A program made the position numbers and the translations under genes. A model generated the notes under the pieces. It made no database searches. It was given only the letters and a program-made list of their open reading frames with translations, and had not been told where the DNA came from. A stretch of DNA of 64,000 nt, taken from assembly GCF_030409945.1 (NCBI RefSeq), contig NZ_JAUFQV010000011.1, positions 124,001 through 188,000 of the forward strand, written 5' to 3'. Of this stretch, positions 45,382-55,626 are shown piece after piece (position 1 is the first letter of the stretch; the number at the start of each line of letters is the position of its first letter). Origin of the DNA: Vibrio tapetis subsp. quintayensis (GTDB lineage Bacteria > Pseudomonadota > Gammaproteobacteria > Enterobacterales > Vibrionaceae).

Positions 45382-47259
45382 CTACTCTCCCAACAGGAAT
45401 TTCTCATCACTGCTAACGACTGCACCATGCTTAAGGAAGTTCTTACCTAAAATCATGCTGTAGTGGAAACGAGAGCGATCTTGCAGGTTCACTCGTACCG
45501 TTTGCTCTAAGTCACCTATTTTCACACTCATTTCAACCACAGGTCTTGGCATGGCTTTTTCGCCTTTTCGTGCTCGAACTCGCATTTCGTCAACCACTTC
45601 TCTCGTCATCTGTTTATTCTGACCAAGATCATTTTGATAGGTAAACGACACCATGGGTTTACCGTCTTTTTCAAAACGCTTGATGTTGAGAGCATTCATT
45701 GAGCTAACATCGGCGCCTGTGTCTAGTTTTACCGGAAAAGTAAGCCCGGCTACGGTGGCGTTTTCAATATAGCCCGCTCTAAATAATGGTTCGGCATCCA
45801 GTAAATGATCGGCACGTGTATTGATTAACACATTGTCTTCTAGCATGGCTCTGCCAATCACAAACTCGACTTCATTGCCGTCGTTGTCATCCAACACTTC
45901 TAAGCCGAACTCAATGGTTTGTGATTTACCAGCCAGTTCCACTTTCCCCTCAACCACAGGGCGAACATCGTCACCTACTGTTAGCGTTTTCACCAATGGC
46001 TTGGTCACTTCATGATCTTCACCTTGGTTATCGGTAAAGGTATACGTCACATCATCTCGACCTTTTTGCTCCGTCACTTTAAAGCTAGAGACTTTTAATA
46101 ACGGGGTATTAATCACCAATGAAGGCTCAGCCACAACACGAACGCCATCAATAGCTAAATGTTCCTTAGGAGACAGAATCAACGGTGGATTCTTCTTCAT
46201 TCGTTGTTCGACGCTTTGCGTGCTGTTTTTTCCACTGTTGCTAGCATCAAGCATAAAGAACTGGCTCAAGCTCTCTTGCCCTACTCGAAGTTGGCTGTTG
46301 CTATCTGAACGATCATTCAAATAGACTAACAAGTAGCGTTCTTCATCTTGATTAAACGTTACAGGCACATAAACCAATGGCCGCTCTTCACCACTGACTT
46401 TTAGCATCCTAATTAGTGGTAACTCTAGTGATTTTTCTGCGCCATCACTGCCGACTAAATCAAATGATACCAACTTACTTTTCCCATCAATTTTGATGTG
46501 TTCCGCATGCAAATTACTGTAGCGGTTAGCTAGAGAAAAGCTGGCACCCATGTTTAGCCCTTCAATCGTGACGTTTTCATCTCGGCCTATAATTTGTGCG
46601 GTCGGCTGCTCTTGTAAATAGTCGTATCCTGCAAACACCCATGCTTGCTGCTTGAGCAAACTCTTTCCAACTAAAATAGGTGATGAGAAGTGACTTCTGT
46701 CGGTAAGGTTTACATCGGTTTCAATGGTTCTGCCTGCAATAGTCAATGGCATTGATACAACCGGGCGGTACATAGGCTCACTGCTGCTACGGCTACGGAT
46801 CACACTCATACGAGTTAAAGGGCGGCTTACCTTTATTAGCTCATCAGTATAAGGATGATGAAGCGTGAAGTGCACCATGCCTCGAATGTCACGATCTGGG
46901 TCATCATCAAATGGGAGCTTCCATTGATTACTTTCTTTAACACCGCCGAGATCTTCTACAATCGCTTTCATCAACGCCAGATCTTTTAACCCTGCATATT
47001 TCGGGTGCGCACTTTCAACATGAATGTTATCCGCATGAATAGACGTGGTATCTGCTCCGGTATCAATCTTGCCCATAAACGGCACGGTTGATACCCCCTC
47101 TATACCAGAAAAGTACACATTCTCTAACCGGCCCAGCACCAGTTTATTATCCAGTGAATAGGCCGGAGATTGCGTAGTAAATGGGCCACTTGCCAAAGAC
47201 AAAGGAGAGTAGAAATTGGTAGCTGCAATAATAGCCAAAAGAACAGACGTTTTTTTCAT
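45382..47259 (-). CDS. Periplasmic protein with four tandem retropepsin-like (PF05618/RimB-type) repeats
   Basis: The 625-residue protein has a signal peptide (cleavage near Ser22-Ala-Ser). Four repeats of about 110-150 residues follow. Repeat 1 (about 44-210) and repeat 4 (about 496-615) contain the aspartic protease motif D-T-G-A-D (66-70 and 513-517). Repeats 2 (about 228-338) and 3 (about 366-482) keep the later R-P-x-V ... L-x-D-R-S/D-N-D ... G-x-x-x-L pattern but have lost the Asp motif. The family is often named 'ATP-dependent zinc protease', though the motif is that of retropepsins. The substrate is unknown. It is convergent with greB. Confidence 0.75.
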   Translation of the reverse strand: MKKTSVLLAIIAATNFYSPLSLASGPFTTQSPAYSLDNKLVLGRLENVYFSGIEGVSTVPFMGKIDTGADTTSIHADNIHVESAHPKYAGLKDLALMKAIVEDLGGVKESNQWKLPFDDDPDRDIRGMVHFTLHHPYTDELIKVSRPLTRMSVIRSRSSSEPMYRPVVSMPLTIAGRTIETDVNLTDRSHFSSPILVGKSLLKQQAWVFAGYDYLQEQPTAQIIGRDENVTIEGLNMGASFSLANRYSNLHAEHIKIDGKSKLVSFDLVGSDGAEKSLELPLIRMLKVSGEERPLVYVPVTFNQDEERYLLVYLNDRSDSNSQLRVGQESLSQFFMLDASNSGKNSTQSVEQRMKKNPPLILSPKEHLAIDGVRVVAEPSLVINTPLLKVSSFKVTEQKGRDDVTYTFTDNQGEDHEVTKPLVKTLTVGDDVRPVVEGKVELAGKSQTIEFGLEVLDDNDGNEVEFVIGRAMLEDNVLINTRADHLLDAEPLFRAGYIENATVAGLTFPVKLDTGADVSSMNALNIKRFEKDGKPMVSFTYQNDLGQNKQMTREVVDEMRVRARKGEKAMPRPVVEMSVKIGDLEQTVRVNLQDRSRFHYSMILGKNFLKHGAVVSSDEKFLLGE

Positions 47260-47509
47260 TCTATTTCCTAATCACGAATAGTCGGTATGCATGAGTATGA
47301 GTTTGTTGCATCAATTAAGTTTCGCTTACCTTGGCGATTTTTACAGAACTTTTACGTGCAAATGTTAACTTAAACCTAAGATAAGTAAGCGTTAGGTAAT
47401 AATCCACCAATTGAAATTGACCGACACGCCCCCATATTTAACAACAAATAGCCGATGTTTAGTGACTGACAACTACCTCGGCCAATACTGAATTATAGAG
47501 AAGACACGG

Positions 47510-49855
47510 ATGAGCCAAGCGATTTGCCAACTGATTGCTCAAGAACTCAATGTTCGCCCTGAGCAAGTTAACGCTGCTGTAACCCTTATTGATGACGGAA
47601 ACACCGTTCCATTTATCGCCCGTTACCGAAAAGAAGTAACTGGCGGCCTTGATGATACACAACTGCGTACGTTAGACAGTCGCCTAGCCTATTTACGTGA
47701 GCTAAGCGATCGCCGCCAAACCATCATTAAATCAATTCAAGAACAAGGTAAGCTCACCTCAGAACTTGAAGTCAAGATAAACAGTGCCGACAGTAAAACT
47801 CGCCTTGAAGATTTGTATTTGCCTTATAAGCCTAAACGCCGAACTAAAGGCCAAATTGCCATTGAAGCCGGTTTAGAATCTCTAGCAGATACACTTTGGA
47901 ATACACCTCAAACGGTCCCTGAAAGTGAAGCCAACAAATACATTAATGCAGACAAAGGCATTGCCGATACCAAAGCCGCATTAGATGGCGCTCGCGTTAT
48001 CATCATGGAACGCATTGCAGAAGATGCGAACTTATTAGAAAAAGTGCGTACTTATCTCAATAGGAATGCCTTTTTGAGCTCTCGGGTTGTGGCAGGCCAA
48101 GAGCAACAAGGCGAGAAATTTAAAGACTACTTTGAGCATGATGAAGCCATCAACCGAGTACCATCGCACCGTGCTCTTGCCATGCTACGCGGCCGCAATG
48201 AAGGTTTTTTACAACTTGCGATGAACGCCGACCCTAGCCAAGAACCCGGAACGCGTGGTTCATACTGTGAAGAAATTATCGCGCAGCACTACGGTATTCA
48301 CTTGAGCCAAGCACCTGCTGACACATGGCGTAAGTTGGTGATCAGTTGGGCATGGCGCATTAAAGTTTCTATGCACATGGAAACTGAATTAATGGGCGCA
48401 CTAAAAGAGCGATCTGAAATAGAAGCTATTGAAGTGTTCGCAACCAACTTAAAAGACCTGTTGATGGCGGCTCCTGCCGGCCCTCGCGCCACGCTTGGCC
48501 TAGATCCCGGTTTACGCACGGGCTCTAAAATAGCCGTGGTCGATTCAACCGGTAAAGTACTGGCAACCGAAACCATTTACCCGCATCCGCCACAAAAGCA
48601 ATACGACAAATCGGCTCATGTTCTAGAGCAAATGATTAAAAAGTACAACGTGGATTTGGTGGCGATTGGTAATGGTACAGCTTCACGTGAAACCGACACC
48701 TTTGTTGCTGATGTCATCACGCGTGCCAGTCTCAACACTCAAAAAATCATTGTGAGCGAAGCCGGAGCATCGGTTTACTCTGCTTCTGAACTAGCCGCCA
48801 ATGAATTTCCTAATATGGATGTATCGCTGCGGGGCGCAGTATCTATTGCTCGCAGGCTACAAGACCCACTGGCAGAACTGGTGAAAATTGACCCGAAATC
48901 CATCGGTGTGGGCCAATACCAACACGATGTTAGCCAGAGCATGCTAGCAAAAAGACTCGATGCGGTTGTCGAAGACTGTGTAAACGCCGTTGGGGTTGAT
49001 GTGAATACCGCCTCTGCTGCGCTATTAACCCGTGTCGCAGGTCTATCAACCACCATGGCACAAAACATCGTGAACTACCGCGATGATAATGGCCGCTTCG
49101 AAGCACGCACTACTTTAAAGAAAGTCGCTCGTTTAGGACCAAAAGCATTTGAACAATGTGCTGGGTTCTTGCGAATTATGGATGGTAAAAACCCTCTTGA
49201 TGCCTCATCAGTGCACCCAGAAGCTTACCCTGTCGTTAAGGCCATTGCAGAAAAAAACAGTAAAAAAGTTCAAGGGCTAATTGGTGACAGTCAGTTCCTC
49301 CAAGGCTTGAAAGCCGTTGACTACATCAATGATACTTTCGGCTTACCTACCGTCACCGACATCATCAAGGAATTGGACAAACCCGGTCGAGATCCTCGTC
49401 CCGAGTTTAAAACCGCCACCTTTGCTGACGGGGTAAACAAGGTTTCTGACTTAGAAATCGGCATGGTTTTAGAAGGCGTGGTTTCTAACGTTGCCAACTT
49501 TGGTGCCTTTGTTGATATCGGCGTGCATCAAGATGGTTTAGTGCATATTTCCGCACTAACGGATCGCTATGTATCCGACCCTCGTGAAGTGGTAAAAGCG
49601 GGCGATATTGTAAAGGTTAAGGTAATGGAAGTAGATGCACAACGTAAGCGAATTGCGCTTACCATGCGCCTGACTGACGAACCCGGTCAAGATAACCGCA
49701 GCCAACGTAGCGGCAGTGAGCGACCAGCGCAAAATCAAAAGCCTCGTCAACAGGCTTTAAGAGACAATGCCCGCAATCAAAACCGTCAAGATTCGTCGAA
49801 CGCCCCAATGGGTGGCGCATTTGCTGCGGCGTTTGCTAATGCGAAGAAGAAATAG
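47510..49855 (+). CDS. tex: Tex-family transcription accessory RNA-binding protein
   Basis: The 781-residue protein has the Tex N-terminal domain ([26 protein letters not shown]), a YqgF-like nuclease fold ([17 protein letters not shown]), helix-hairpin-helix repeats ([15 protein letters not shown]) and a C-terminal S1 RNA-binding domain ([29 protein letters not shown]). The tail is Arg/Gln/Asn-rich. Tex affects transcription of selected genes; its exact mechanism is not settled. An inverted-repeat heptamer element lies downstream. Confidence 0.96.
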   Translation: MSQAICQLIAQELNVRPEQVNAAVTLIDDGNTVPFIARYRKEVTGGLDDTQLRTLDSRLAYLRELSDRRQTIIKSIQEQGKLTSELEVKINSADSKTRLEDLYLPYKPKRRTKGQIAIEAGLESLADTLWNTPQTVPESEANKYINADKGIADTKAALDGARVIIMERIAEDANLLEKVRTYLNRNAFLSSRVVAGQEQQGEKFKDYFEHDEAINRVPSHRALAMLRGRNEGFLQLAMNADPSQEPGTRGSYCEEIIAQHYGIHLSQAPADTWRKLVISWAWRIKVSMHMETELMGALKERSEIEAIEVFATNLKDLLMAAPAGPRATLGLDPGLRTGSKIAVVDSTGKVLATETIYPHPPQKQYDKSAHVLEQMIKKYNVDLVAIGNGTASRETDTFVADVITRASLNTQKIIVSEAGASVYSASELAANEFPNMDVSLRGAVSIARRLQDPLAELVKIDPKSIGVGQYQHDVSQSMLAKRLDAVVEDCVNAVGVDVNTASAALLTRVAGLSTTMAQNIVNYRDDNGRFEARTTLKKVARLGPKAFEQCAGFLRIMDGKNPLDASSVHPEAYPVVKAIAEKNSKKVQGLIGDSQFLQGLKAVDYINDTFGLPTVTDIIKELDKPGRDPRPEFKTATFADGVNKVSDLEIGMVLEGVVSNVANFGAFVDIGVHQDGLVHISALTDRYVSDPREVVKAGDIVKVKVMEVDAQRKRIALTMRLTDEPGQDNRSQRSGSERPAQNQKPRQQALRDNARNQNRQDSSNAPMGGAFAAAFANAKKK

Positions 49856-49908
49856 AGCAGAATACAGAGTCGTCGTAATGCTCAACTAGAAGCTAGACCG
49901 CTTCGCTG

Positions 49909-49983
49909 CTAGAAACAATAAAAGCAAAGAGCAAAGAGCAAAGAATCAGCGCCTGCTGTTTTTTTTGCTCTTTTTGTTTCTAG
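49909..49983. repeat. Inverted heptamer element after tex, core (GCAAAGA)x3
   Basis: Three copies of GCAAAGA (49924-49944) lie inside a longer inverted repeat: CTAGAAACA...AGCAAAGAGCAAA faces TTTGCTCTTTTTGTTTCTAG. The T-rich loop and stem make it a likely terminator for tex and for the convergent gene. Confidence 0.85.
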
Positions 49984-50016
49984 TAAGCGAATCGTATTCT
50001 GTATTCTCCGCTTACT

Positions 50017-51786
50017 CTATTTCTTCGCTTTTTTAAACGTATAGTTACCCTTTATTTTCCGCCATAACCCAAACACGTCTGTTCTAGGGAAGATGGCAAT
50101 ACGACGAATTTGTTGTAAGTCTTGGTGAAAAGCCAATGGGCCTGAATTAGTTGCAACACTAAATGGATAACCCGCTTGCTCTGCCAACTGTTTAGTTTCT
50201 TCGCTTAAGTCGCCGTAGGGGTACGCAAAAGAAAATAACAATTTCCCAATCAACTCTTCCAGTTGTCGTTTATTTTCTTCAATTTCATATTGTTGTTGCT
50301 CTCTTCCCAGTTTGCTCAACTTAGGGTGAGTCAAAGTATGACCACCAATCTCAACATGACCAGAGTCAACCATCGCCTTTAATTGCTCAGCACTCATCAG
50401 CGGTACTTTGTTGTCAGGTTTATCCACACCTTCAACATCCCAGCGATTAAAGTCCTCTCCTGTCACCGCATATACCACGGCTTTAAAGTCATATTTTTTC
50501 AATAGTGGTAGCATTAGGTGATAGTTGTCCTCATAGCCATCATCAACTGTAATCATAATATACCGCTTACCAGCCTCTAAACGATGCAAGACTCCGTTAT
50601 CAGCGAAATCGGCAAAGGTTAGCGTTTCAAAACCCATTCTTTTGATCAACTTAAAATGCTTTTCCAGCATATCAACGTGCAAATATGTGCCATTTACCCC
50701 CGCTCCACTCCCGTCACGAATAAAGCGGTGATACATAATTACTGGCATTTCACTTTGCAACTTTTCAACTATCACATCTTGATAAATATATTCAAGATGA
50801 TCGACAACCTTAGATAAATCATAGTGAGATCGAATCGTATCTGATACACCACTTTGACAATTTGACTCCAATAACGCTTGTTCAACTTGATGACTAATAA
50901 TGGAGAAATCGATATCCAAATCTTTAGGGCCGATATCACCAAAATTAGTCGCCATCGCCTGAACTACATTATCGTTAGTCACCACACCGATAGAATTTGC
51001 TTCACCTATTGCAAACGTAGGACGTCCGCACAGTAAAGACTCCATAGCAACCCGACCAGCACCGATAACAAGGTCGGACTTAGCCAGCATCGTAGGAACA
51101 TCATCGGTATAGCCCGTAAATTCCACCTGATTCAAAAATGGCTTAAATCGTTCTGTAACCGCGCTACCAGTGACGACCTTTATATGGTTTTGCTCACTAT
51201 CAAGACACTCGCTCAATAACCGAAAACACAGATCACCTTTTGGCCCGCTAAGTCGACCGATAATTGTAATGATAGGCTTGTCGTTGGTAGGTGTCGGCAT
51301 TTGTTGAAACTGAGTTGTTTCAATACCGTTACGACTTACTTTTAGCTGCGATTCAGGTACATCCAATTCTTGAATTAGTTGCTGGCGTATAGCTTCACAA
51401 ACTGGGAGTGCTTTATCTCCCATAGCATGAAAATGCTTACGAGAAGCATGCACAGGTTGGCGCCCATGTACCGTTGTAACCATTGGAGTTCCAGTCAGCT
51501 TACAAGCAATATGACAACTCCAACTTGAAGCGCGTGAATGGGCATGAACCAATTGAATGTTATGTTTTTTAATAAGATAAACCAAATACCCTACATGCCA
51601 AAAACGACGAACAATACTACGCTTGTTGAAGCGTAACTTAAAAAATTCACCTTGATACGGTTTGGTCAAGGTATCAGAAACATAAAACACATTATGCCCA
51701 CGCGATGTTAGTTCATCACCTACTGTCGTCGCGTAAACTTCCGCTCCCGTAACCTCTAACTGAGACAATGCCATTAAAACATTCAT
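50017..51786 (-). CDS. Fusion of a GT4-type glycosyltransferase and a NodB-type polysaccharide deacetylase
   Basis: In this 589-residue protein, residues 1-345 form a GT-B glycosyltransferase (MNVLMALSQLEVTGAEVYA, VHAHSRASSWSCHIA, ITIIGRLSGPKGDL, GAGRVAMESLLCGRPTFA). Residues about 360-580 form a carbohydrate esterase 4 domain with MYHRF, the metal/catalytic T-V-D-D-G-Y, the G-G-H-T-L-T-H-P zinc histidines and FAYPYGD. No signal peptide or membrane helix is seen, so both parts should act in the cytoplasm. It follows kdkA by 18 nt, which suggests LPS-core modification: sugar addition and N-deacetylation by one polypeptide. The substrate is not known. Confidence 0.82.
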   Translation of the reverse strand: MNVLMALSQLEVTGAEVYATTVGDELTSRGHNVFYVSDTLTKPYQGEFFKLRFNKRSIVRRFWHVGYLVYLIKKHNIQLVHAHSRASSWSCHIACKLTGTPMVTTVHGRQPVHASRKHFHAMGDKALPVCEAIRQQLIQELDVPESQLKVSRNGIETTQFQQMPTPTNDKPIITIIGRLSGPKGDLCFRLLSECLDSEQNHIKVVTGSAVTERFKPFLNQVEFTGYTDDVPTMLAKSDLVIGAGRVAMESLLCGRPTFAIGEANSIGVVTNDNVVQAMATNFGDIGPKDLDIDFSIISHQVEQALLESNCQSGVSDTIRSHYDLSKVVDHLEYIYQDVIVEKLQSEMPVIMYHRFIRDGSGAGVNGTYLHVDMLEKHFKLIKRMGFETLTFADFADNGVLHRLEAGKRYIMITVDDGYEDNYHLMLPLLKKYDFKAVVYAVTGEDFNRWDVEGVDKPDNKVPLMSAEQLKAMVDSGHVEIGGHTLTHPKLSKLGREQQQYEIEENKRQLEELIGKLLFSFAYPYGDLSEETKQLAEQAGYPFSVATNSGPLAFHQDLQQIRRIAIFPRTDVFGLWRKIKGNYTFKKAKK

Positions 51787-51804
51787 ATCTTTATACCAAA
51801 TCCA

Positions 51805-52518
51805 TCAAATTTTGTAACTTCGATACCCTACCATCAGAGCATTCCAATCGTTTTGCTGCCAATGAATAGCGCGCTTATTAAGTTCTTTATTAAACGAGCG
51901 CTGTAAGCGATCTAAGTTTGAGGTTTTCCACTGCTCGCTGCCTTGTTTAGCGCACTTATCAAAATCAATAATCCATACTTTGTATTCGCTATCGAGCAAA
52001 ATATTATGGATATTAAGATCGGTATGGTTCACGCCTGCATTGTGCATCAAGCGAATTTGTTCACCTATACTGCAATAGGTTTCTGCTGATAAGTTTGAAT
52101 CTTGTAAAATGGTCACCAAATCTCGTGCGTTGGCGATTTTTTCACTCAAGATATCGGCTTGATAACAAACAGTACGTTTCTTTGCGATAGCCGCAATTGG
52201 CCTTGGCACATTCACACCTGATTCTCTTAAGTGCTTTAGTAACAACAACTCTTGATAGCAGCGAGTGGTCTCCCAACCAGTAAACCAATAGTGGTCTTTC
52301 ACCAACTTACCAAACAGCCCGCCACGGCGATAATGCCTAAGAGCAGCCTGCATACCATCGAGTTGTACAAACCACGTAGTTCCGCGACCTTGCGCACTCC
52401 CGACCACCTTACCCAACCGCTGCCAATGCTCACCCTCAAAATGCTCAGACGTTGGATTAATGATAAGTGAAGCGTCATACCAGATGATCTGCTTATGTGA
52501 TTCGATAGATTGAAGCAT
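51805..52518 (-). CDS. kdkA: 3-deoxy-D-manno-octulosonic acid kinase KdkA
   Basis: The 237-residue protein has the KdkA pattern: GRGTTWFVQLDGMQAALRHYRRGGLFGKL near residue 45, then the kinase-like catalytic loop NHTDLNIHNILLD and the metal motif VWIIDFDK. It phosphorylates the single Kdo at O-4 with ATP, which later lipid A acylation needs in V. cholerae. It is far from the main core block and forms a two-gene unit with the glycosyltransferase-deacetylase. A large heptamer array lies just upstream. Confidence 0.93.
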   Translation of the reverse strand: MLQSIESHKQIIWYDASLIINPTSEHFEGEHWQRLGKVVGSAQGRGTTWFVQLDGMQAALRHYRRGGLFGKLVKDHYWFTGWETTRCYQELLLLKHLRESGVNVPRPIAAIAKKRTVCYQADILSEKIANARDLVTILQDSNLSAETYCSIGEQIRLMHNAGVNHTDLNIHNILLDSEYKVWIIDFDKCAKQGSEQWKTSNLDRLQRSFNKELNKRAIHWQQNDWNALMVGYRSYKI

Positions 52519-52565
52519 GGCTCTTGGTCAATTAGATGAGTATGAGGGTATTGTACAGGTTAGAA

Positions 52566-52754
52566 GCGGAAGGCGGAAGGCGGAAGGCGGAAGGCGGAAG
52601 GCGGAAGGCGGAAGGCGGAAGGCGGAAGGCGGAAGGCGGAAGGCGGAAGGCGGAAGGCGGAAATGATTTTCGAGCAAATACTGATAATATCAACTCTTTT
52701 CCTCTGCCTTATGCCTTATGCCTTATGCCTTATGCCTTATGCCTTATGCCTTAT
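52566..52754. repeat. Bipartite heptamer array: (GCGGAAG)x13 and (GCCTTAT)x7
   Basis: Forward half: 13 perfect GCGGAAG copies and a 14th variant (52566-52662). Reverse half: seven perfect GCCTTAT copies (52706-52754; rc ATAAGGC). The halves use different unit sequences but the same period and opposite polarity. It lies between the 5' end of kdkA and the 3' end of the gene at 52780. The GGCGGAA part happens to be open in one frame but is not a gene. Confidence 0.97.
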
Positions 52755-52779
52755 ATAGCTTAAATCGGTTTTGTGCACA

Positions 52780-53238
52780 CTACGTAATAGCAATGACTTC
52801 TGACGGGTTATGTGGAGCAACCGAATGACCATAATGATATTTAATGACCGTTCTGCGCTTTTCCATTCGCCCTTCTTTTATCGCAGCGTTAAGTACACTG
52901 GGCGGTAGTTTAAATCGCATGGTGTAACCTAAGCCTTGTTGCTCACTGTATGTTTGTAGCGCTATCAACTCGAACAATCGCTCAAGGGGACTTTTTGGTT
53001 CTGTGTGAAACTCTTCTTTTTCGTCTAAGTCATATTCGGGGTGTTCAGACGGATTCCAAGCTGCTCGCTTACGACGCTTTTCTTCTAACGTCGCTTTACG
53101 TTCAGGGTTGGATTTCGTCAAGTGGACCGTTGGTGTTACCGGTTCCCGAATCTTATTATCCCTTGCTGCTTGTTCAGTTTGCAGATTAACCGACGGGGCG
53201 ATCAGTGGAACACTGGCGCTGGTCGGGGTTACTACCAT
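52780..53238 (-). CDS. Conserved-looking soluble protein of unknown function
   Basis: From the ATG at 53238 (GGGAGG 6 nt upstream) the protein has 152 residues; a longer reading to 53271 lacks an RBS. The N-terminal half is polar and probably disordered (LEEKRRKRAAWNPSEHPEYDLDEKEEF). The C-terminal half is more ordered (PLERLFELIALQTYSEQQGLGYTMRFKLPPSVL). There is no signal peptide or membrane segment. I recognise no family. It is upstream of kdkA's repeat array and downstream of bioH, all on the minus strand. Confidence 0.6.
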   Translation of the reverse strand: MVVTPTSASVPLIAPSVNLQTEQAARDNKIREPVTPTVHLTKSNPERKATLEEKRRKRAAWNPSEHPEYDLDEKEEFHTEPKSPLERLFELIALQTYSEQQGLGYTMRFKLPPSVLNAAIKEGRMEKRRTVIKYHYGHSVAPHNPSEVIAIT

Positions 53239-53377
53239 AACAAACCTCCCTAAGATGCATGACATCCACACTGTCTAGGCTCAGTAGGTTCACTTACCCA
53301 AACAGTCTCAATAACTCACGCCAGTAATTCGTTACCTTTGCGTGCTACCTGGTTATCTTATCGGCAACCTGCCTGTT

Positions 53378-54145
53378 TTATTTATAGCCGAATTGTATAA
53401 TTTGCGCACAAAATGTCTCTAATTCTGTCATAAAAGGCGCATGAGACGATTCTAAGAAGACAAACTGCTCACTGGTTTCATGAATGCGATCGACCGTACT
53501 GGCCACCTTTATTGGTACGAGTCCGTCTAAGCGACCATATAAGCGCAAGAAAGGTTTTTCTATGTGGGCCAGTTGATCTCGTAAGTCTACTTCTGCAAGC
53601 ATTTTAAGCCCTGCAATGAGGGCGTCTTGATGAGGCAATGGCCTTGCCAGTACCGCCCGCTTTAATTGTTTCACATCTTGACGAGCAGAAGGGCTACCCA
53701 TAGCTTGCAGCGCCATAAAGCGCTCTACTGTGGTTTCAAAATCTTCGACTAGTTGTTCGGTAAACGCACTCAAAACATTAGGCTGAATACCACGCCAAGG
53801 CTTATCTGCGGCGAACTTAGGTGAACTGGCAACCGTAATCAATTTATCCACACGTTCAGGATGATGAATCGCAATGTGGGTCGCGACTAAACCACCGAGC
53901 GACCAACCAAGCCAAATTGCAGTGTCAGGCGCTTGAGCAAGGATCAACTCCGCCATGCTTGCCATATCTTCGCAAGGGTAATCGCCACTGTGGCCATAGC
54001 CGGGCATATCGACAACATGAACCGTAAACTGCTGGGCCAGCTTTTCTTCTACTTGATGCCAAACCGCGCCATTCATCCCCCATCCATGCAACAAAACCAA
54101 ATCAGGGCCGTTGCCTGTTGTCTGCCAATATAATGGTGCGGTCAT
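53378..54145 (-). CDS. bioH: Pimeloyl-[acyl-carrier protein] methyl ester esterase BioH
   Basis: The 255-residue alpha/beta hydrolase has the oxyanion HGWGMNGAVWH, the nucleophile elbow G-W-S-L-G-G (Ser near 82), the acid in RLYGRLDGLVP and the final His in ESSHAPFM. It releases pimeloyl-ACP for biotin synthesis. It is divergent from comF, the usual vibrio and enterobacterial arrangement. Confidence 0.95.
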   Translation of the reverse strand: MTAPLYWQTTGNGPDLVLLHGWGMNGAVWHQVEEKLAQQFTVHVVDMPGYGHSGDYPCEDMASMAELILAQAPDTAIWLGWSLGGLVATHIAIHHPERVDKLITVASSPKFAADKPWRGIQPNVLSAFTEQLVEDFETTVERFMALQAMGSPSARQDVKQLKRAVLARPLPHQDALIAGLKMLAEVDLRDQLAHIEKPFLRLYGRLDGLVPIKVASTVDRIHETSEQFVFLESSHAPFMTELETFCAQIIQFGYK

Positions 54146-54232
54146 GATCTCTTCCTTTGATACTTATCTGGTTCAAAACACATCGTTGATTTTTCAATAG
54201 TATCAAGAAGTGCATTAATTGGGAGGTCGAAC

Positions 54233-54937
54233 ATGACAAAATGGCTTAGGAAAACCATACATCGCAGCTTTAAAAGTCATTGCCATTTATGTGGCCTTAG
54301 CATCGAGTCTAGCTATAGCCAAGGTAGGTGGTGCCAACACTGTCGTACTTTATTTAACGCGGAGCCTAGATGCGCGACTTGTGGGCTGCCGAATATCATA
54401 AATGTCGAACGCTGCGGTCAATGCATTTCTTCACCTCCACTATGGCACCGCCTTTATTGCGTTGGCGATTATCAAGCGCCCCTATCCCACTACGTTCATC
54501 AAATGAAATTTAATCGTAAATTTTGGTATGCGAAAGAGTTAGCAGAGTTATTAGCGCCACGAATTACAGAACCCGCTCAGGTTATTACTAGCGTCCCTCT
54601 TCATTGGCGTCGCCAACTTCTCCGAGGGTATAATCAAAGCGATCACCTAGCAAAAGCACTGTGTGAACAGTTATCGGTGCTTAACCGATACGATCCCAAC
54701 CTTTTTGTACGAACTCGGCCAACAAAAACTCAACGAGATTTAAGTAAAACAGAACGGCAAATAAATTTAGCTCGCGCCTTTAAACTCAAAACTCCCCCAA
54801 AAACAAACCACGTAGCGATTGTTGATGATGTGGTCACGACAGGCAGTACCATCCGACATTTATGTCAATTATTGCTTGAAGTTGGTGTCGAAAAAATCGA
54901 TATTTACTGCATATGCCGGACTCCTGAACCTAGCTAA
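54233..54937 (+). CDS. comF: ComF/GntX-family phosphoribosyltransferase-like protein
   Basis: The 234-residue protein has N-terminal zinc-finger cysteines (C-H-L-C ... C-Q-H-C ... C-A-T-C ... C-G-Q-C) and a C-terminal PRPP-binding loop ([17 protein letters not shown]). ComF is linked to DNA uptake and use of DNA as nutrient in competent bacteria, including vibrios and Haemophilus; the biochemical reaction is not known. It lies between bioH and nfuA. Confidence 0.93.
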   Translation: MTKWLRKTIHRSFKSHCHLCGLSIESSYSQGRWCQHCRTLFNAEPRCATCGLPNIINVERCGQCISSPPLWHRLYCVGDYQAPLSHYVHQMKFNRKFWYAKELAELLAPRITEPAQVITSVPLHWRRQLLRGYNQSDHLAKALCEQLSVLNRYDPNLFVRTRPTKTQRDLSKTERQINLARAFKLKTPPKTNHVAIVDDVVTTGSTIRHLCQLLLEVGVEKIDIYCICRTPEPS

Positions 54938-55037
54938 GATCCATTTCTTGCCACATCTAGCGGTAAAAACACTGGATCGAAAGCGCAACAGGAGTAAAAT
55001 AAATCGAATAGTTTACAAAAACACTCAGGTATTAGTC

Positions 55038-55625
55038 GTGTCGAATTCCATTATAGTTACAGAAAATGCTCAAGTTCACTTTTCTAAGCTGTTAGAACAG
55101 CAACCTGAAGGCACTAATATCCGTGTCTTTGTGGTAAACCCAGGTACTCCAAACGCGGAGTGTGGCGTCTCTTACTGCCCACCAGAAGCCGTTGAAGCTT
55201 CTGACACAGAATACCCATTCAGTGCTTTCTCTGCTTACGTTGATGAGCTAAGTCTTCCTTTCTTGGAAGATGCAGAAATCGACTACGTAACAGACAAAAT
55301 GGGCGCTCAGTTAACACTAAAAGCACCTAACGCTAAGATGAAAAAAGTGTCTGATGACGCTTCGTTGGTTGAGCGCGTTGAATACGCCATCCAAACCCAA
55401 GTTAACCCGCAACTAGCAGGCCACGGTGGTCACGTAAGCTTAGTTGAAATCACTGAAGATGGCATTGCTATTGTTGCATTCGGTGGTGGTTGTAATGGTT
55501 GTTCTATGGTTGACGTGACGCTTAAAGAAGGCATCGAGAAAGAACTGCTTAACCAGTTTGTTGGTGAACTATCAGCGGTACGTGATGCAACAGAGCATGA
55601 CCGTGGTGAGCATTCTTATTACTAG
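55038..55625 (+). CDS. nfuA: Fe-S biogenesis scaffold protein NfuA
   Basis: The 195-residue product from the GTG at 55038 ([19 protein letters not shown]) has the usual length; longer in-frame readings overlap comF. It has an A-type N-terminal domain ([21 protein letters not shown]) and the C-terminal Nfu domain with the cluster ligands C-N-G-C ([17 protein letters not shown]). It carries a [4Fe-4S] cluster to target enzymes, especially in oxidative or iron stress. A 13-copy heptamer array begins 1 nt after its stop. Confidence 0.95.
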   Translation: MSNSIIVTENAQVHFSKLLEQQPEGTNIRVFVVNPGTPNAECGVSYCPPEAVEASDTEYPFSAFSAYVDELSLPFLEDAEIDYVTDKMGAQLTLKAPNAKMKKVSDDASLVERVEYAIQTQVNPQLAGHGGHVSLVEITEDGIAIVAFGGGCNGCSMVDVTLKEGIEKELLNQFVGELSAVRDATEHDRGEHSYY

Positions 55626-55626
55626 G

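Noticed and set aside
52536..52763. Open reading frame encoding repeated GGRRKAE through the GCGGAAG array
   Set aside because: It is only the array read in one frame; no ribosome-binding site and no non-repeat content.
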